Part shown: piece by piece, positions 1 to 12,405 of the stretch
How the letters are laid out: each line of letters begins with the position of its first letter
How positions within the stretch are numbered: the first letter of the stretch is position 1
Source of the DNA: Caenorhabditis remanei
Taxonomy: Eukaryota; Nematoda; Chromadorea; Rhabditida; Rhabditidae
Assembly: GCF_010183535.1 (NCBI RefSeq)
Contig: NC_071331.1
Coordinates: 868,001 to 932,000 of the forward strand
Length of the DNA stretch: 64,000 nt
Direction of reading: 5' to 3'
Program-made: the position numbers and the translations under genes
Notes under the pieces: model-generated
Databases searched by the model: none
What the model was told of the DNA's origin: nothing
The model's input: only the letters and a program-made list of their open reading frames with translations

Positions 1-3000
1 TATGAAGTAAACGTGCTCGAGCGGCTGGTGGAATGAAGATATATCAAAAATTGTTATATACCGTGAAAACGAAACAGTTAATACAGCTTATGAATAAAAC
101 GTCACATGAATGTTACCACTTTTCTGGAACCGCTATTTTTGAGTTTCTGTTTCAAAATCCTTGTTTAATTCAATTTGTTTTTTCTTTCACGATATTTATC
201 CACGACGTTTGGCATTCTATTTTGGTTAACACAATTTCATCGATTTGCTCACCACTGGAAAGAAAACAGGCTTAGAAACTATGAATTCAGGTTTCAAGGT
301 AATGATGCAAGTTAGAAGTAATTGAGATATTAAATTCATTGTGATATGGATCGAGTTATTATATCTGAGTAATCGGAAACTTTTTTATGCATTCTGTATA
401 CAAACAATTACAGGTACTGACGATATTAAAATTTATATCGAAGATGACAACGAATTATTTTTTTAGTTGTGAATACGGTGTTAACAAATATCTGAAACAG
501 TTCTACACTCTCCGCTATTTCCTTGTCGCGACTATTTTCAAAATTACAACTAGGTCGGTTGTGGGAATACAGCTTTAAAAAAACATAATACAACATGAAA
601 ACGAAACAGTACATACAATTTCTGAATTTAATGACAGATATATGTATGTACGGTGGATGTTACAATTTCTGTAAAACATTTTTCAAAAGTTGCTGTTTTG
701 AAACCCTCATTTAGATAAATTGTTTTTTATTTATACTAATAAGAGTAATGTGACTGCTTTTCTTTATTTTCAATTCAAAAAGAATTTTATAATGTTTTTC
801 AATTCCTTATTTATCAAAAATACTGCCAACTTCAAAAGAACCACTGTAAACACACGACTCGCTATCTCTGTCATGACAATGTCAATTCGAACTTTTTTTT
901 CAATTGTCAATAATAACTCAAAGTAAATAAATAATCCCATCCTACACACGACCAATCAAAGACTATTTTATTGGTCTTTTGATAACGAACGACCTGATTT
1001 TTTTCCAATTCATGAGTAATTTTTATGTGTTAGTTTCGAAATGATAAGGTCAATTTTAAATAGTCTAGTGGCACTTTTTGGACAACATTGGAGAGGGATT
1101 AGTGACCGGAAAACGAAAATTTTAATATGTTGAACTTTCTGAAAAGAAAATGACTGGATGGGGACTTGTAAATTTTCAAACTTTACTGTTGTAGTACACA
1201 GTTAGAAACTGCCCATGATGTTATTAAACAATTACATGAATGATTGTTTGGGTAATAAATCAAGAAATCTTGGATGGAGGCAACGTACCAGGTCAATTTA
1301 TAATGTTTCAGGAGTAACATAGTTTACTTCTATGTATACCCGATTTCGTATATTTCCGATATTCCACTCAAAAAAAGTTTTTTTTTTGAAAAACACATAT
1401 AAATTAATTGAAAACTGTAATTTTGCGCAAAATAGGTGAGGAAAACAAGAAAAATTGTGAAAAACAAGAAGAAGAAGAAAAAGAAGAAAATAGCTCATGT
1501 TTTGCAAACTAAAACATTCTCAGCCCGAAAGTTGTGTTGGTTTCTTCTATACATTCTCAAATATAAAACTCCAAAAATATTTTGTTCAGTTTCAAAACAT
1601 GAACAGAATCTCCAAAATTTAAAATGATTTAATATTTAAATGTGTAGATTTCCTTCTCGTTATCATTTCAACTTCAAAAAATCAAATTCAAATTTGGAAA
1701 TTTTTATAAATAAACTGTAGTTCTACTGTATCCCTACCCTCATTTTCAGATTGTGGTTTCCATGTATCATAGATAGCAAAAATACAACAAACAGTCCACT
1801 CCCGTTAAATTTCTCTGAAATTTGCAGAATATTATGTCTCCATAAATACTGTTTTTCAAAACTGGTTGAAACTGATGTTTTAACCAAATAAAACTTGGAG
1901 TTGTTGTAGAGACCGTTTCAGAATCATTAGTCTTATGTGTTGTTGATAAATTTCATAATCGTGTTTCATTTACATTTGGTTTATTTGGAAGCCAAACCTA
2001 AGTTTCCGTTTGTCAGAATTTTTTGCAGAAAAAGGAGAACTGATGGTGATCTCTTTTTTTTGGCTAGCACATTATCGATAGTTTTTTATTTTTTTAGTCC
2101 TAGAAAACTCTATAATTTGCGGAAGGTGTGACCATTTATTTCGGTCTGAAAAAAAAACACAAAAAAAGACAAGACATACACTTTATTACAGTAATAAGTG
2201 CGATGAAAAAAAATTATACAGTTGCATGGGCTCTTTTTGATCTGTTTGCTCGTATTCAGAATGATCGCTACTAAAAATAATGTTCAAACATTAAAAAAAA
2301 ACCTTCCCTTGATAGACGATTTTCAGCTCTTCAGGAATGATAATTAGCCTAGTTTCAGAATTTTTTGAAGGCCTTTTAGGAGCTCTGAACGAATTTAGTT
2401 TGAAGATTTTGTAATTGATGTGCTAGTTTAGAAACAGAAATTCCATGTCTATTTTTAGAAAAAAAGTATTCAATTGTGGTTATTTTCTGCTTCAAGCACT
2501 TCACTTCTACTCTTTTTCTGGGTTAGCACAATCTCATTTTTATGTCAATAGCTTGAATCATACTATCCTAGAAATTATGAGTTTCTGTTTTAAATAGAGA
2601 TTAAAAAACGCCAGTACGCAATGCATCATTCAGATCAAGGTTGGTTGAGTATCCTATCTTGAAAAAATTGTCCTAGACATCTCTATAGCTTGCAATGGGT
2701 GTGACAATTTATTTCAATCTGAAAAAAAACCATGAAATCGTTGAGTACCGAACAATACACATAATTTCAAATACTGGCAATGTGTTTGTTTAGCAAGGAT
2801 CTGAAACCGATTAACACTTTATTGTTTTGTTGCTAAAATCACGATAGTGATTTCGATTTATTCGAAAGTTTCATTCATTCGATGATTAGAAAAATGCCAT
2901 TCAAAAATATTACATATGATCTAATGGTGAGAATGAAGATATTTCAGAAATGGTTATATATTTAGCATGAAAATGTAACAATACATACAATCGTATTTAA

Positions 3001-6000
3001 TGTCAGATATATGCACGGTCGATGTTAAAACTTTTCTGGAACATTTTTGAATTACTGTTTTGAACTCTTTGTTTCATTCAACTGGTTTTTTTCAAAAGTT
3101 GCTGTTTTGAAATCCTTATATAAATCAACTGGCTTTTTCTTTCACGATTTTGTTGGAGCTATATTATTTTGGTTAACACAATTGAATCTTTCTGCTCGCC
3201 GCTGGAAAAAGGTTTCAAGGTAGTGGTTCAAGATAGGAATGCATGTGATTAAATTTATTGAAATATGAATATCGCTTTCTGAGTAATCGGGAACTGTTTT
3301 TTATGCAAACAATTACAGGTACTGATGATACTAAATAAGCCAACGAATTATTTTTTTTAATTGTGAATAAGGTGTTAAGAAATATCTGAAACAGTTCTAC
3401 ATTCAAAAATTTCAAAAATTGCTGTTTTGTAATCCTTGTTTACATCAACTGTTTTTTATTTATAATGGTAGCAGACTTTTAGAATCCCATCAAACTTCGC
3501 TTTTTTTCGTTCGGAGTCGATCTGATGTTTCATTGTTATTCATTATTTATCTAACTTTACACCCAACTCCAAGAGAACCACTGATAACACACGACCCGAT
3601 ATCTGTGACATGACAATCATTGTGTCAATTCGAACTTTTTTTTCAATTGTCAATAATAACTCAAAGTAAATAAATAATCCCATCCTACACACGACCAATC
3701 AAAGACTATTTTATTGGTCTTTTGATAACGAACGACCTGATTTTTTTCCAATTCATGAGTAATTTCTATGTGGGAGTTTCGAAATGATAAGGTCAAATTT
3801 TAATAGTGACACTTTTTGGTCAACATTGGAGAGGGATTATTGACCGGAAACCCTGAGTTTTGAATTTTTGAACTTTCTGAAAAAAATATGACCGAAAGGG
3901 GTTTTAAAGTTTACTGTAGTGTTACAATCTTATTAACAGAAGGTTGTGTAACCAAACAATATGTTGCCTTTCTTATGGAAAAAATTAAATACAATTGGTT
4001 TGAGATATTAATACCCCATAAATGTAGTTTCAAATTATTAATACAGATGTACTAGGTTTGAAACATGCATTATTATATCTATTTTCAGAATTGAAGCATT
4101 TCTTTTTTTCTTGTAATCTGTTAAACAACTTTTGAATAACACGAAAATAGTGTATATTCCCGTGAAATTATGTGTGTCTACTTTGAAAATAAAAACTACT
4201 AACTGGCTTAAAAATCACGTTTTTGATCCTAGTCTAGAACTTTTCTGGTTAAAAATAAGTTTTAAAAACTTTTGTAAACTCCGAAATTATTATTTCAAAT
4301 GTTGACGATGAGTTGTTAACAAATATCTGAAACCGGTTTTAGCATTATTTTTCGTCGTTGAAGTCACTACTGTTTTTAAAGTTTTTGTTTGGTATCCTAA
4401 TATAGTATTATTGGAATATAGTTATTCAGAAGATCATGGAAACGAAGAAGTGTATAAAATCTGAATGTTACAATTTCACTGAAACATTTTATTTAGAGTT
4501 ACTGTATCCTAGTCTCTGTTTAAGTCAAACGTTTTTTCTTTCACGATAATAAGTGTGATGCTCCTCGCTATTTTCATTCAAATCCAACACTAGTTCACGA
4601 GTTCTTGTTTCAAATTGAGAAAAATAGGGGTTACGTTCTCATTAATTTAGTTTTGATTGACTTGGTTTTCTGGATGATCTGAAACTGGTCTTTTTCTATT
4701 CAGAATAAAAACTATTCCAGAAACCCGTATTGATATGGCAATTTGTTTTGAGTTGGGAAAAATTGTTATGTATATTCGTATAATAGTAGGCGTTGAATAT
4801 GAATATAAACGATTCAACATTCAGCATTACTTCTTCGTGGCTGAAATCACGATTGCTTCTACAAATATCATTCAGATAATTAGGGAATGCTTTAAAAATA
4901 CAAAATATATCAAGAAAGCGAAACAGTATATATGTTTAAAGTCCGATATATGTAATTTTTGTTACAATTTTTGAAATTTTTTTTCAAAAGTTGCTGTTTT
5001 AAAGTTCGATTTTAGAACAGGTGCTTTTTTACTTATAATTTTGAAAGAATTTCGTTTAATAATAGTAAAGATTTCTAGAAACCTTTAACACTTGCAGAGC
5101 ATATTACAATTTGTTTTGAGTTTGGAAGAATTTCATTGTTTTAAACATTGACGATGCGTTGTTAACAAATATCTGAAACAGTTGGCTGAAATCACGACGG
5201 GAGAAGACAAAGAAAAATCATGTATTTCGATTAACACAATTCCATCCATTTCCCAATTAACAAATATCTGAAACCGTTGCATTATTTTTTTGTTATTTAA
5301 ATCATGACAGTGTTTTTCGCGAAGGCTGTAATTGGAATACAGTTGAAAGAAAATAATCTCGAATGGGAACCCGTTTGCAATCTCTGAATTTAATGTACGG
5401 TAGATTTTACCATTTTTCAGAAACAGTTTTCTTTAGTTTACTATTTCAAAATCTTTGGTTAGCTTAACTAATTTTTTTATTCCTGTTGTTACAATCATTG
5501 TGTCAAATCAAACTTCTTTTTCAATTGTCAATAATAACTGAAAGTAAATAAATAATCCCATCCTACACACGACCAATCAAAGACTGTTTTATTGGTCTTT
5601 TGATAACGAACGACCTGATTTTTTTCCAATTCATGAGTAATTTTTATGTGTTAGTTTCGAAATGATAAGGTCAATTTATAATAGTCTAGTGACACTTTTT
5701 GGTCAACATTGGAGAGGGATTAGTGACCGGAAAACGAAAATTTTAATATGTTGAACTTTCTGAAAAGAAAATGACTGGATGGGGACTTGTAAATTTTCAA
5801 ACTTTACTGTTGTAGTACACAGTTAGAAACTGCCCATGATGTTATTAAACAATTACATGAATGATTGTTTGGGTAATAAAACAAGAAATCTTGGATGGAG
5901 GCAACGTACCCGGTCAATTTATAATGTTTCAGGAGTAACATAGTTTACTTCTATGTATACCCGATTTCGTATATTTCCGATCTTCCACTCAAAAAAATTT

Positions 6001-7032
6001 TTTTTTTTGAAAAATACATATAAATTAATTGAAAACTGTAATTTTGCGCAAAATAGGTGAGGAAAACAAGAAAAATTGTGAAAAACAAGAAGAAGAAGAA
6101 AAAGAAGAAAATAGCTCAACTTCAAAAAATCGAATTCAAATTTGGAAATTTTTATAAATAAACTGTAGTTCTACTGTATCACTACCCTCATTTTCAGATT
6201 GTGGTTTCCATGTATCATAGATAGCAAAAATACAACAAACAGTCCACTCCCGTTAAATTTCTCTGAAATTTGCAGAATATTATGTCTCCATAAATACTGT
6301 TTTTCAAAACTGGTTGAAACTGATGTTTGAACCAAATAAAACTTGGAGTTGTTATAGAGACCGTTTCAGAATCATTAGTCTTAAGTGTTGTTGATAAATT
6401 TCATAATTGTGTTTCATTTACATTTGGTTTATTTGGAAGCGAAACCTAACTAGGGAAGGCCTCCAGGTGACCGTGGAGTTATGGGTCATGACCTATATCA
6501 TTGGAAAGCTGGGAAAACGCTAATTCCAAATATATATTCAGTTTTTTCCCTCGAGGTCTGGTATTCTAGAAAAACGAGGTCAAAGTTTGGACTGACAATT
6601 TGTTACACGCATTATCTTCTGCAGGTTCTATGCTATACACCAACACTATGAAACAGTAATATGTACATTAATACAGTTACTATCTGTTCCGAAACTCGAG
6701 TGTATTTCCTTGTGACCAATTTTGGAGATTTTACTCGATTTCGAAAAGAATTTCAGAGCTTTTAACTTTTGGAGAGCACAGGTTAGCGCCTCAAGAGATA
6801 GAAAACAGATAAAACTTAACGTACTTCTTGTACTGAATGCAATCTCTACGCTTCTTGAATTCATTTTTGTTTCTATGAAACAGATACATAAATATGTCAT
6901 ACTGGTTTTTTAAAAAGAAATTAGACTTAAACAAAAAAGATTTTTCACTGTTTCAACACTTCTACTTTTAGCGAGTCTCTCATATATTTTTGATCATTCA
7001 AGCAAGGTAATTCCATTACTTTCACAGCAATT
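1..7032. repeat. AT-rich gene-free region with a three-copy dispersed repeat
   Basis: I see no supportable gene here. The open frames are short, full of Phe/Lys/Asn and lack splice-site or family support. One repeat occurs about 832-2,010, 3,570-3,900 and 5,490-6,447. All copies contain the phrase AATAATCCCATCCTACACAC followed by ACGACCAATCAAAGACT. The first and third copies stay nearly identical for about 1 kb, but the first has roughly 170 bp (about 1,498-1,669) that the third lacks. Shorter phrases such as GTTAACAAATATCTGAAAC recur near 480, 3,370, 4,315, 5,160 and 5,257. Purine-rich and T-rich low-complexity tracts are common, for example 1,465-1,490. Confidence 0.7.
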
Positions 7033-7045
7033 AAATAAGCGGCTC

Positions 7046-7305
7046 TGTTTTGGAATCGGGTGCCGGCCATCAAAAATCGGGTGCCGAAAAAAAATCGGGT
7101 GCCGAAAAAAAATCGGGTGCCGGTCAAAAAAATCGGGTGCCCAAAAAATCGGGTGCCCAAAAATCGGGTGCCCAAAAATCGGGTGCCCAAAAATCGAGTG
7201 CCCAAAAAATCGGGTGCCCAGAAATCGGGTGCCCAAAAAATCGGGTGCCCAGAAATCGGGTGCCCGACTTTTTTATCAAAGATTTTCTATTCTTTTGTTC
7301 TCTGA
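7046..7305 (+). repeat. Left arm: GGGTGCC tandem array
   Basis: About fourteen degenerate units of 14-18 bp, each an A-rich spacer plus ATCGGGTGCC. The outer units end in GCCG and the inner ones in GCCC. The array ends in CCCGACTTTTTTATCAAAG. It is the inverted counterpart of 8,305-8,540. The simple-sequence open frames across it, with repeated Gly-Cys-Pro/Asn-Arg-Val or His-Pro-Ile-Phe, are products of the repeat and are not genes. Confidence 0.85.
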
Positions 7306-7374
7306 GATGAAGTTATATTAATATACGTGTTTATTGAGAAAAATCAGAATAACAAGTCAACATCAAATGGATTT

Positions 7375-8301
7375 TTACTGTTCTTCTTCTTCTGTGGGCG
7401 GCTCGGAAACGACGACGTCATTGACAGTGATGTCACCAGAGATAACAAGATATTCTGCGAGCAGATAAGGAATATGATGCTCAAACAGCTTGGTGTAATA
7501 GTCATTAATTGTAATCTAAAATACAAAATTGGAACGGGAAAAGAAGCAGATGTTACCTCGTAGAAGTTCTCGCGAATGGTAATAGACATTTTGAAAGCAA
7601 CATTCTCCAGAAATAAGTATCTTCGTTCTTCATAGTCGAACGAGCCGGAAGGAAGATAAGAGTTAAAAACAATGCACTAAAAAAAGTGTTTTCTCAGCAA
7701 AAAAAGCGTAACTCACGTTTTCTGAAGGCCGAATGGATATAACAAGAGGAAAACAAGAGAGACCTCCACCACATTTAAGGTCTATGCCACCTCTAAAGTT
7801 TATCGGTAATAGAAACAAATAGTATAACGAACCGTCCATAAAAATGTGCATCAATGAAAATCTCGCTTCCGATATCCAGGGGACGTAGTTCTTCCGTATA
7901 CTTAATGTATGCGGCTGTTGCTGGAGCAGCGTTGTCACTTATTTTTTCAAACCCTTCCTAGAAAGTACTCATTGGTTAGCAAAAAATGTAATGAAGCTTA
8001 CTCTAGCTGGTTTGTCGAAAGATGGACGGCTACGGATAAGCGGCATCACTGCTCCTGAAGAAACAACAAGAACAGCCAACAGGAGAAAGAAGATGGCTCC
8101 AGTGCTTTCGTGATTCCTTTTATATCTCACATCTTCTCCTGGTCAGTGATACCGAATTGTTTACTGAAAAAATCTACCTTGAAGCTTTCTGTCGGCTTCT
8201 GGGCATAACAAAGTCTTTCTCGAGAATGCAATCTTATCAACGCATTGATGAATAATTACAATGATAATTTCCAATATAAAAACATTAACGATGGAAAACA
8301 T
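7375..8301 (-). CDS. Secreted or membrane-anchored galectin-domain protein
   Basis: Six exons: 8301-8178, 8138-8002, 7957-7833, 7792-7717, 7676-7557 and 7515-7375. All junctions are GT-AG with phases that agree, giving 240 residues. The last ~130 residues match the galectin beta-sandwich: an IRP strand, then IVFNS, then an EER near FDYEERR, FKMSITIRENFYEI, FEHHIPY and a closing ISGDI. Of the sugar-binding set, the Arg, the VxN pair and E/R are visible. The usual Trp position looks like Phe and the HxNxR motif is incomplete. Two hydrophobic stretches precede the domain (about residues 3-19 and 54-71); the second resembles a signal peptide. The start is uncertain: the chosen ATG is only a few bases from the repeat arm, and a TATAAAAG lies in exon 2 near 8,120. 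A poly(A) signal is near 7,330. The whole gene lies inside an inverted-repeat element. Confidence 0.75.
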
Positions 8302-8304
8302 ACA

Positions 8305-8540
8305 AAAAAACAAAAAAAATAGAAAATCTTTGATAAAAAAGTCGGGCACCCGATTTCAGGGCACCCGATTTTTTGGGCACCCGATTTTTGGGCACCCGAT
8401 GTTTCGGGCACCCGATTTTTGGGCACCCGATTTTTTGGGCACCCGATTTTTGGGCACCCGATTTTTTGGGCACCCGATTTTTGGGCACCCGATTTTTTGG
8501 GCACCCGATTTTTTTGACCGGCACCCGATTCCAAAACAGA
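8305..8540 (-). repeat. Right arm: GGGTGCC tandem array, inverted
   Basis: The same units as the left arm, read on the minus strand (GGGCACCCGATTTTT on plus). They begin inside with AAAATCTTTGATAAAAAAGTC and end outside with the GGCTCTGTTTTGG terminus. The two arms could pair into a long stem closing over the galectin gene. Confidence 0.85.
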
Positions 8541-8781
8541 GCCAAATAAGCATGGTTTTACGTTAAAGAGTGATACCTACCCATTATTTTATATTGCAAA
8601 TTTCGCTTACCATCAGAACTTTGGTGTTTTTCTTTTTGAACTTTGAAGCCGATCACCACAGTTTTCAACACAACGGGGGTAAAATATCGAATGTAGCATG
8701 AACAACTCATTTTCTCTAAAACAAACAGATAATATGCATTGAGTTAAGTAGTTTGTGAGAAAAAAAAGTTTATGTTTACAG

Positions 8782-8931
8782 CTTCAATCCGAACCGATCC
8801 GAACAGACGATTTTCATTATAGTTACTTTCTTCAAAAAAAAATTGCAACGGGTGGAGTAATACATAGCTCAGATGATGAGTTTACAGAGTTGCCAGAAAT
8901 TGATGAGCGAGTTGGATGGTGTGATTGTTGA
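8782..8931 (+). CDS. Orphan 3' coding exon of an unrecognised gene
   Basis: A strong acceptor (TATGTTTACAG) precedes an open stretch of 49 codons ending in TGA. The peptide is mixed and charged, with SSDDEFTELPEIDERVGWCDC-like composition near its end, which is more protein-like than the surrounding frames. I find no convincing upstream exon. It starts about 230 bp to the right of the galectin-bearing element, so that insertion may have separated it from its 5' part; this is only a guess. No function can be given. Confidence 0.3.
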   Translation, partial: LQSEPIRTDDFHYSYFLQKKIATGGVIHSSDDEFTELPEIDERVGWCDC

Positions 8932-11589
8932 AATCCAAACGAAGAAGGATGTGGTTGATAATTGACAGTTTCTGGGTTTATTTTGATATTGAGAAAAAAA
9001 ATTCGGTTTTGCAACTACTACTTGGCTCCTTTCACGTATCTCGGTCAATCACCTTTATTTATTCATAAAAAGTTGTAATACATCGTGTTCATTTGAATAC
9101 CTTAATGAATTGTGTTCTCACACAGCAGAAGAAAAAAGCGGAACCTTTCCTCCCACTCCCAACTTTTTCAAAGGTCAACTATAAATCAAAACTGCCGTTT
9201 CATTTACAATGTATCTGCCATCACATTTTTCTTTTCTATTACGAGAGTAAGATTTCCCATTAATTTTGAAATAATTTTAATTTTATCAAAAGATTAGGTC
9301 AATTTTCAATAGTCCAGCTCCCACTCCTTGTTAGAGGTTTTAGATATTTATTATTTTTGGTTAAAGAGATTGAGAGAAGTGGATAGAGAACTTGGTAAAA
9401 ACATATTTGATTGAGCAAACTTGATGTTTCATACAAAATAGTTTTGGGAGCCATTCTTTACAATCAACATTCAAAAAGCGGAATGAACTAAACATAATTT
9501 TAATCGCCGTTTTTTTTTGATAATTCAGTGTGTTATTTGAATCAAGCATTAACGTTAATATTTGCCTGATGAAAACGAACGTTTAGGATAATGTTAAACC
9601 GTAATATTTTTAAAAACCAGTTTTCTCCTGTTTCATAAAATATTGTGAAGAAAAGTTGATGTTCTGAAATGTTCTGATATTCTTCGCTGGTAAATGAGGT
9701 TTTATTCAAATAAAAACTGAAACATAACCTTTTTGAGTACCTATTTTTGAAATTACAATTTGTAGCAAAATATTAATTTGAGCTTGAAAAATAAGTTTAA
9801 ACACTTTTCTGAAACATTGTTCGTCTTTCGTTTGTGAGAGGGACCCACTCAAATTAATTACATAAAATGAAAACGGTAAAATGAGTTCATGACAAACCGA
9901 AATGAAGAACATCAGTTTTAGAAGATTAAAATGAAACAAAAACTAAAAATCTCATTTCCATTGGCAGTACAAACCCAATAAATTTCTGATTAAAGTTACA
10001 GACTCAAAACGTGGACCTTTTTCCTACGTTGATGGCTATCAGATGAGATCTAATTATATTTTTAGGTCAAAAACAATAGAGATTGGAATACCCTGAAAAT
10101 GATCTTGACTTTATTAAACTGTTTTGAAACAGTGTTTTAATTATGATATAAAATGTCTTTGGTATTACAATGTCACGACTTTGCAGTTATCACGAGGATG
10201 CTTGAGGTTTTTAATAGGCTCATGATTTTATTGTTTTCTTGCTGGTATCCTTTAAAATTAGAAATATTCAGTAGTAGTGTTAACTTTATTATCAATTAAA
10301 TTGATGGGGAATGCATCAAAGCACCGAAATGTTTATCAACTTCCTGTGAACACGAAGAAACCGGAATGTTTATAGAAAAATTATTGCAAAAATCTAGTAA
10401 TTAACTTTTCCACATCCTAACACGGTCGACTAATTGAAAAGAAAACTGCATTATTTTGCGCGAGAATGAGAGAAAGTATTCTAGTTAGGTGGCACAATCA
10501 ATAATGTTTCAAATACTACATTTAATGTTATCAAAAACATTTGAAACACTGAATCCTGTTTTTTTGGTTGGTGATGTTTCCTCAAGAAATTACAGTTCTT
10601 CTTTTGTTTGAAATTTTGCAGACTATTGATTGGGCTGCAAAAATAATGTATAAATTATAATATACGCGAGCCGTATTATGAAGTTTTCTGTTTCAATACT
10701 TTAACTTTAATTATGGGGGAATTAATCGGAATTAATCAAACGCTCCGATGAGTTGGTTGTTAAAATTAGGTGAGATTCTATACAAAGTGATTTAATTTCT
10801 GAGCAATATTCAATATGACTAACTTGAAACAGGAGTTGCTTTTAGATAAACCCCACCTAACAGTTAAAAAATGCTGCCCATCATTTATCGGAAAGTTACT
10901 TTCTTTTATGCTGCAAATGCTGGAATTTAGAAATTTTTTTAAAAATATTTTCCGTTTCAAATTGTTTTCATTCTGGATGACTATCGCTATGTGTGATTTT
11001 GAAGAGATTAGCCTTTTACCCCACTTCTTCGGAGAAATAAAAATGTTTTGTTAGCATAATGATGGCGCAACATTTTTTGAACGTCTTTTAGGAAATTCAC
11101 TTTTTCGTTATCGAATTGTTTCACCATTTCTCAATTTGTCAGAAATCTAAAACTGAATGTAAGTTTTGAAGAATATATCAAAAAGTGTTTTCAGAAAATG
11201 TGAAAAATTGTAACCGACTGGAAAGGATAGACATAACCTACAAGACATTTAACAATCGTAGCGGAAAAAAGTTAATCGGTTGTTGCTTTTTTCGAAGTTC
11301 AGGTAGAGGAAATAGAATGTTCTGTTTCAGCAAGTCAGTATTATTCAAGTAACAACGTTTGTTTGTTGGGTGAAATGCTTTCAGGGTAGACATAAAGACC
11401 AGGGTTGAGCGGGATTCCGCCTTCCGCCATTTCAAAAACCGCATTCCGCTTAACTTGGATTCGACCCTGCGCGGATTAAAGCTTTCAAAACCTTAATAGG
11501 TTCTATAAACTGATTGAAACAGATAAGCGTATCAAAATGAAGAATTGACTGAAACTAAATGATGCTCGGAACAAATTTTATTCAAAAAG
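8932..11589. other. Gene-free stretch with old duplicated segments
   Basis: No supportable gene. A diverged fragment of the repeat seen at the left end occurs near 9,240-9,330. The segment 10,224-10,640 is similar to 13,571-13,990, and 10,820-11,190 is similar to 15,090-15,540, so the same non-coding block lies on both sides of the first genes of the CAP-like cluster. A short copy of the GAGCGGGATTCCGCCTTCCGCC repeat family lies at about 11,398-11,460. Confidence 0.6.
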
Positions 11590-12256
11590 TTATGGTTTGG
11601 CTATGTATGGTTTCAGACTTTCCATTCGGACACTGTGAAGGAGGTTTTCCTCACTTTAATCCATTCACTAGTTTCATGTTTCTAAACAAATATGAGGTTT
11701 ATTTGATTACTGTAACTGACTAAAACTCACTCATCTCCTCCAAAGAAACACATTTTTTTGAATTCAACGAAATCTATATATTCCTTTGAATTCTTAGTGA
11801 CTACTCTATCTTTTTTCTACACAGTTCATTCAATATGGTGCATCCGACTTCAGAAAACAGAGGATTTGCCATCTGACGTACGAAGAAACGACCCGAGTCC
11901 CCATTTTCAATTAGAAATTCCTCAGCACCAGCATGATCTATATTTGGCTTAGAGGTATTACTGATTTTGAGGAAAGTATTCATGTACAATACTTGATTGT
12001 CTTTCCCTTCATACCGTGCAATGGAGCACGGTGAAATGCTCCTTTCGAGAGATGCGTTGTAGACCTGAAACCATTTACGAGCATGGAGCTACCAAGAAAT
12101 CAAATACTTACCAACTAATTCATATTAGCCACCGGAAGAGCTACTGCAAAACTCTCTCTGAATCAATTTATTCAGTCAACCAAAACTTGTTGGTCATCTT
12201 CAGGAAAAGTCAAAGCGAATCTGGAGCAAATTGAGAGGATGAGAGTTTTTTTCTAG
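11590..12256 (-). pseudogene. Degenerate CAP-like family member, broken
   Basis: This is a relative of the intact gene at 18,129-18,804 and shares its 3' flank. It still shows the family phrases in order: FPEDDQQVLVD, RESFAVALPVANMN, GCTILNELC, KMCFFGGDE and QCPNGKSE. In-frame stops interrupt it: TGA and TGA just before RESFAVALP, TAG right after VANMN, and TGA in the block before the CPNG motif. The first codons, including the start ATG, appear deleted, and the normal TATA box is missing. The GATA site AGATCTTATCAG at 12,271-12,282 survives upstream, mirroring the site of the next gene. It is the dead left half of a divergent pair. Confidence 0.85.
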
Positions 12257-12270
12257 AATAGATAAAATCG

Positions 12271-12360
12271 AGATCTTATCAGATACAAAAATTAATACAT
12301 TTCAAGTGCATTTTTTTTCTGTAACTGATAAGATCTCGATAGAAATTCCTATATAAGCTG
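12271..12360. promoter_or_regulatory. Divergent GATA core promoter (pseudogene / 12.4 kb gene)
   Basis: AGATCTTATCAG at 12,271-12,282 faces left and ACTGATAAGATCT at 12,325-12,337 faces right, followed by TATATAAGCT at 12,351-12,360. The rightward ATG is 46 bp downstream of the TATA box. TGATAA(G) is the known core recognised by the intestinal ELT-2/ELT-7 GATA factors of Caenorhabditis; that the site is used in intestine is inference. Confidence 0.7.
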
Positions 12361-12405
12361 GACGATTTGTGAGGGAATTCAGTGTGATCAAGTGACTACT
12401 TCAAA

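Larger units (their letters stand above)
7033..8551. mobile_element. Gene-carrying inverted-repeat element (hAT-like, non-autonomous) with 8-bp target duplication
   Basis: The element spans 7,041-8,543. Both ends read GGCTCTGTTTTGGAATCGGG in inverted orientation, and each runs into an array of GGGTGCC(C/G)AAAAATC units. The arms are about 250 bp and continue inward through matching AAAGATTTTCTATTCTTTTG-type sequence. The element is bracketed by a perfect direct repeat AAATAAGC at 7,033-7,040 and 8,544-8,551. Eight-bp duplications are characteristic of hAT (and P) transposons. No transposase is visible, so it would be non-autonomous. Its interior is a whole galectin gene from near the start codon to the poly(A) signal. 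Inference: the gene was captured by, or assembled into, a transposable unit. Confidence 0.7.

Noticed and set aside
6945..7310. Several overlapping open frames rich in Gly-Cys-Pro or Gly-Thr-Arg-Phe on both strands
   Set aside because: They are translations of the GGGTGCC tandem array; being open in many frames is a property of the repeat.
7041..8543. CRISPR-like direct repeats
   Set aside because: The short GGGTGCC units have no distinct spacers and the genome is eukaryotic.
8256..8566. A 101-codon plus-strand frame and three minus-strand frames
   Set aside because: Same array in the inverted arm; no splice or family support.
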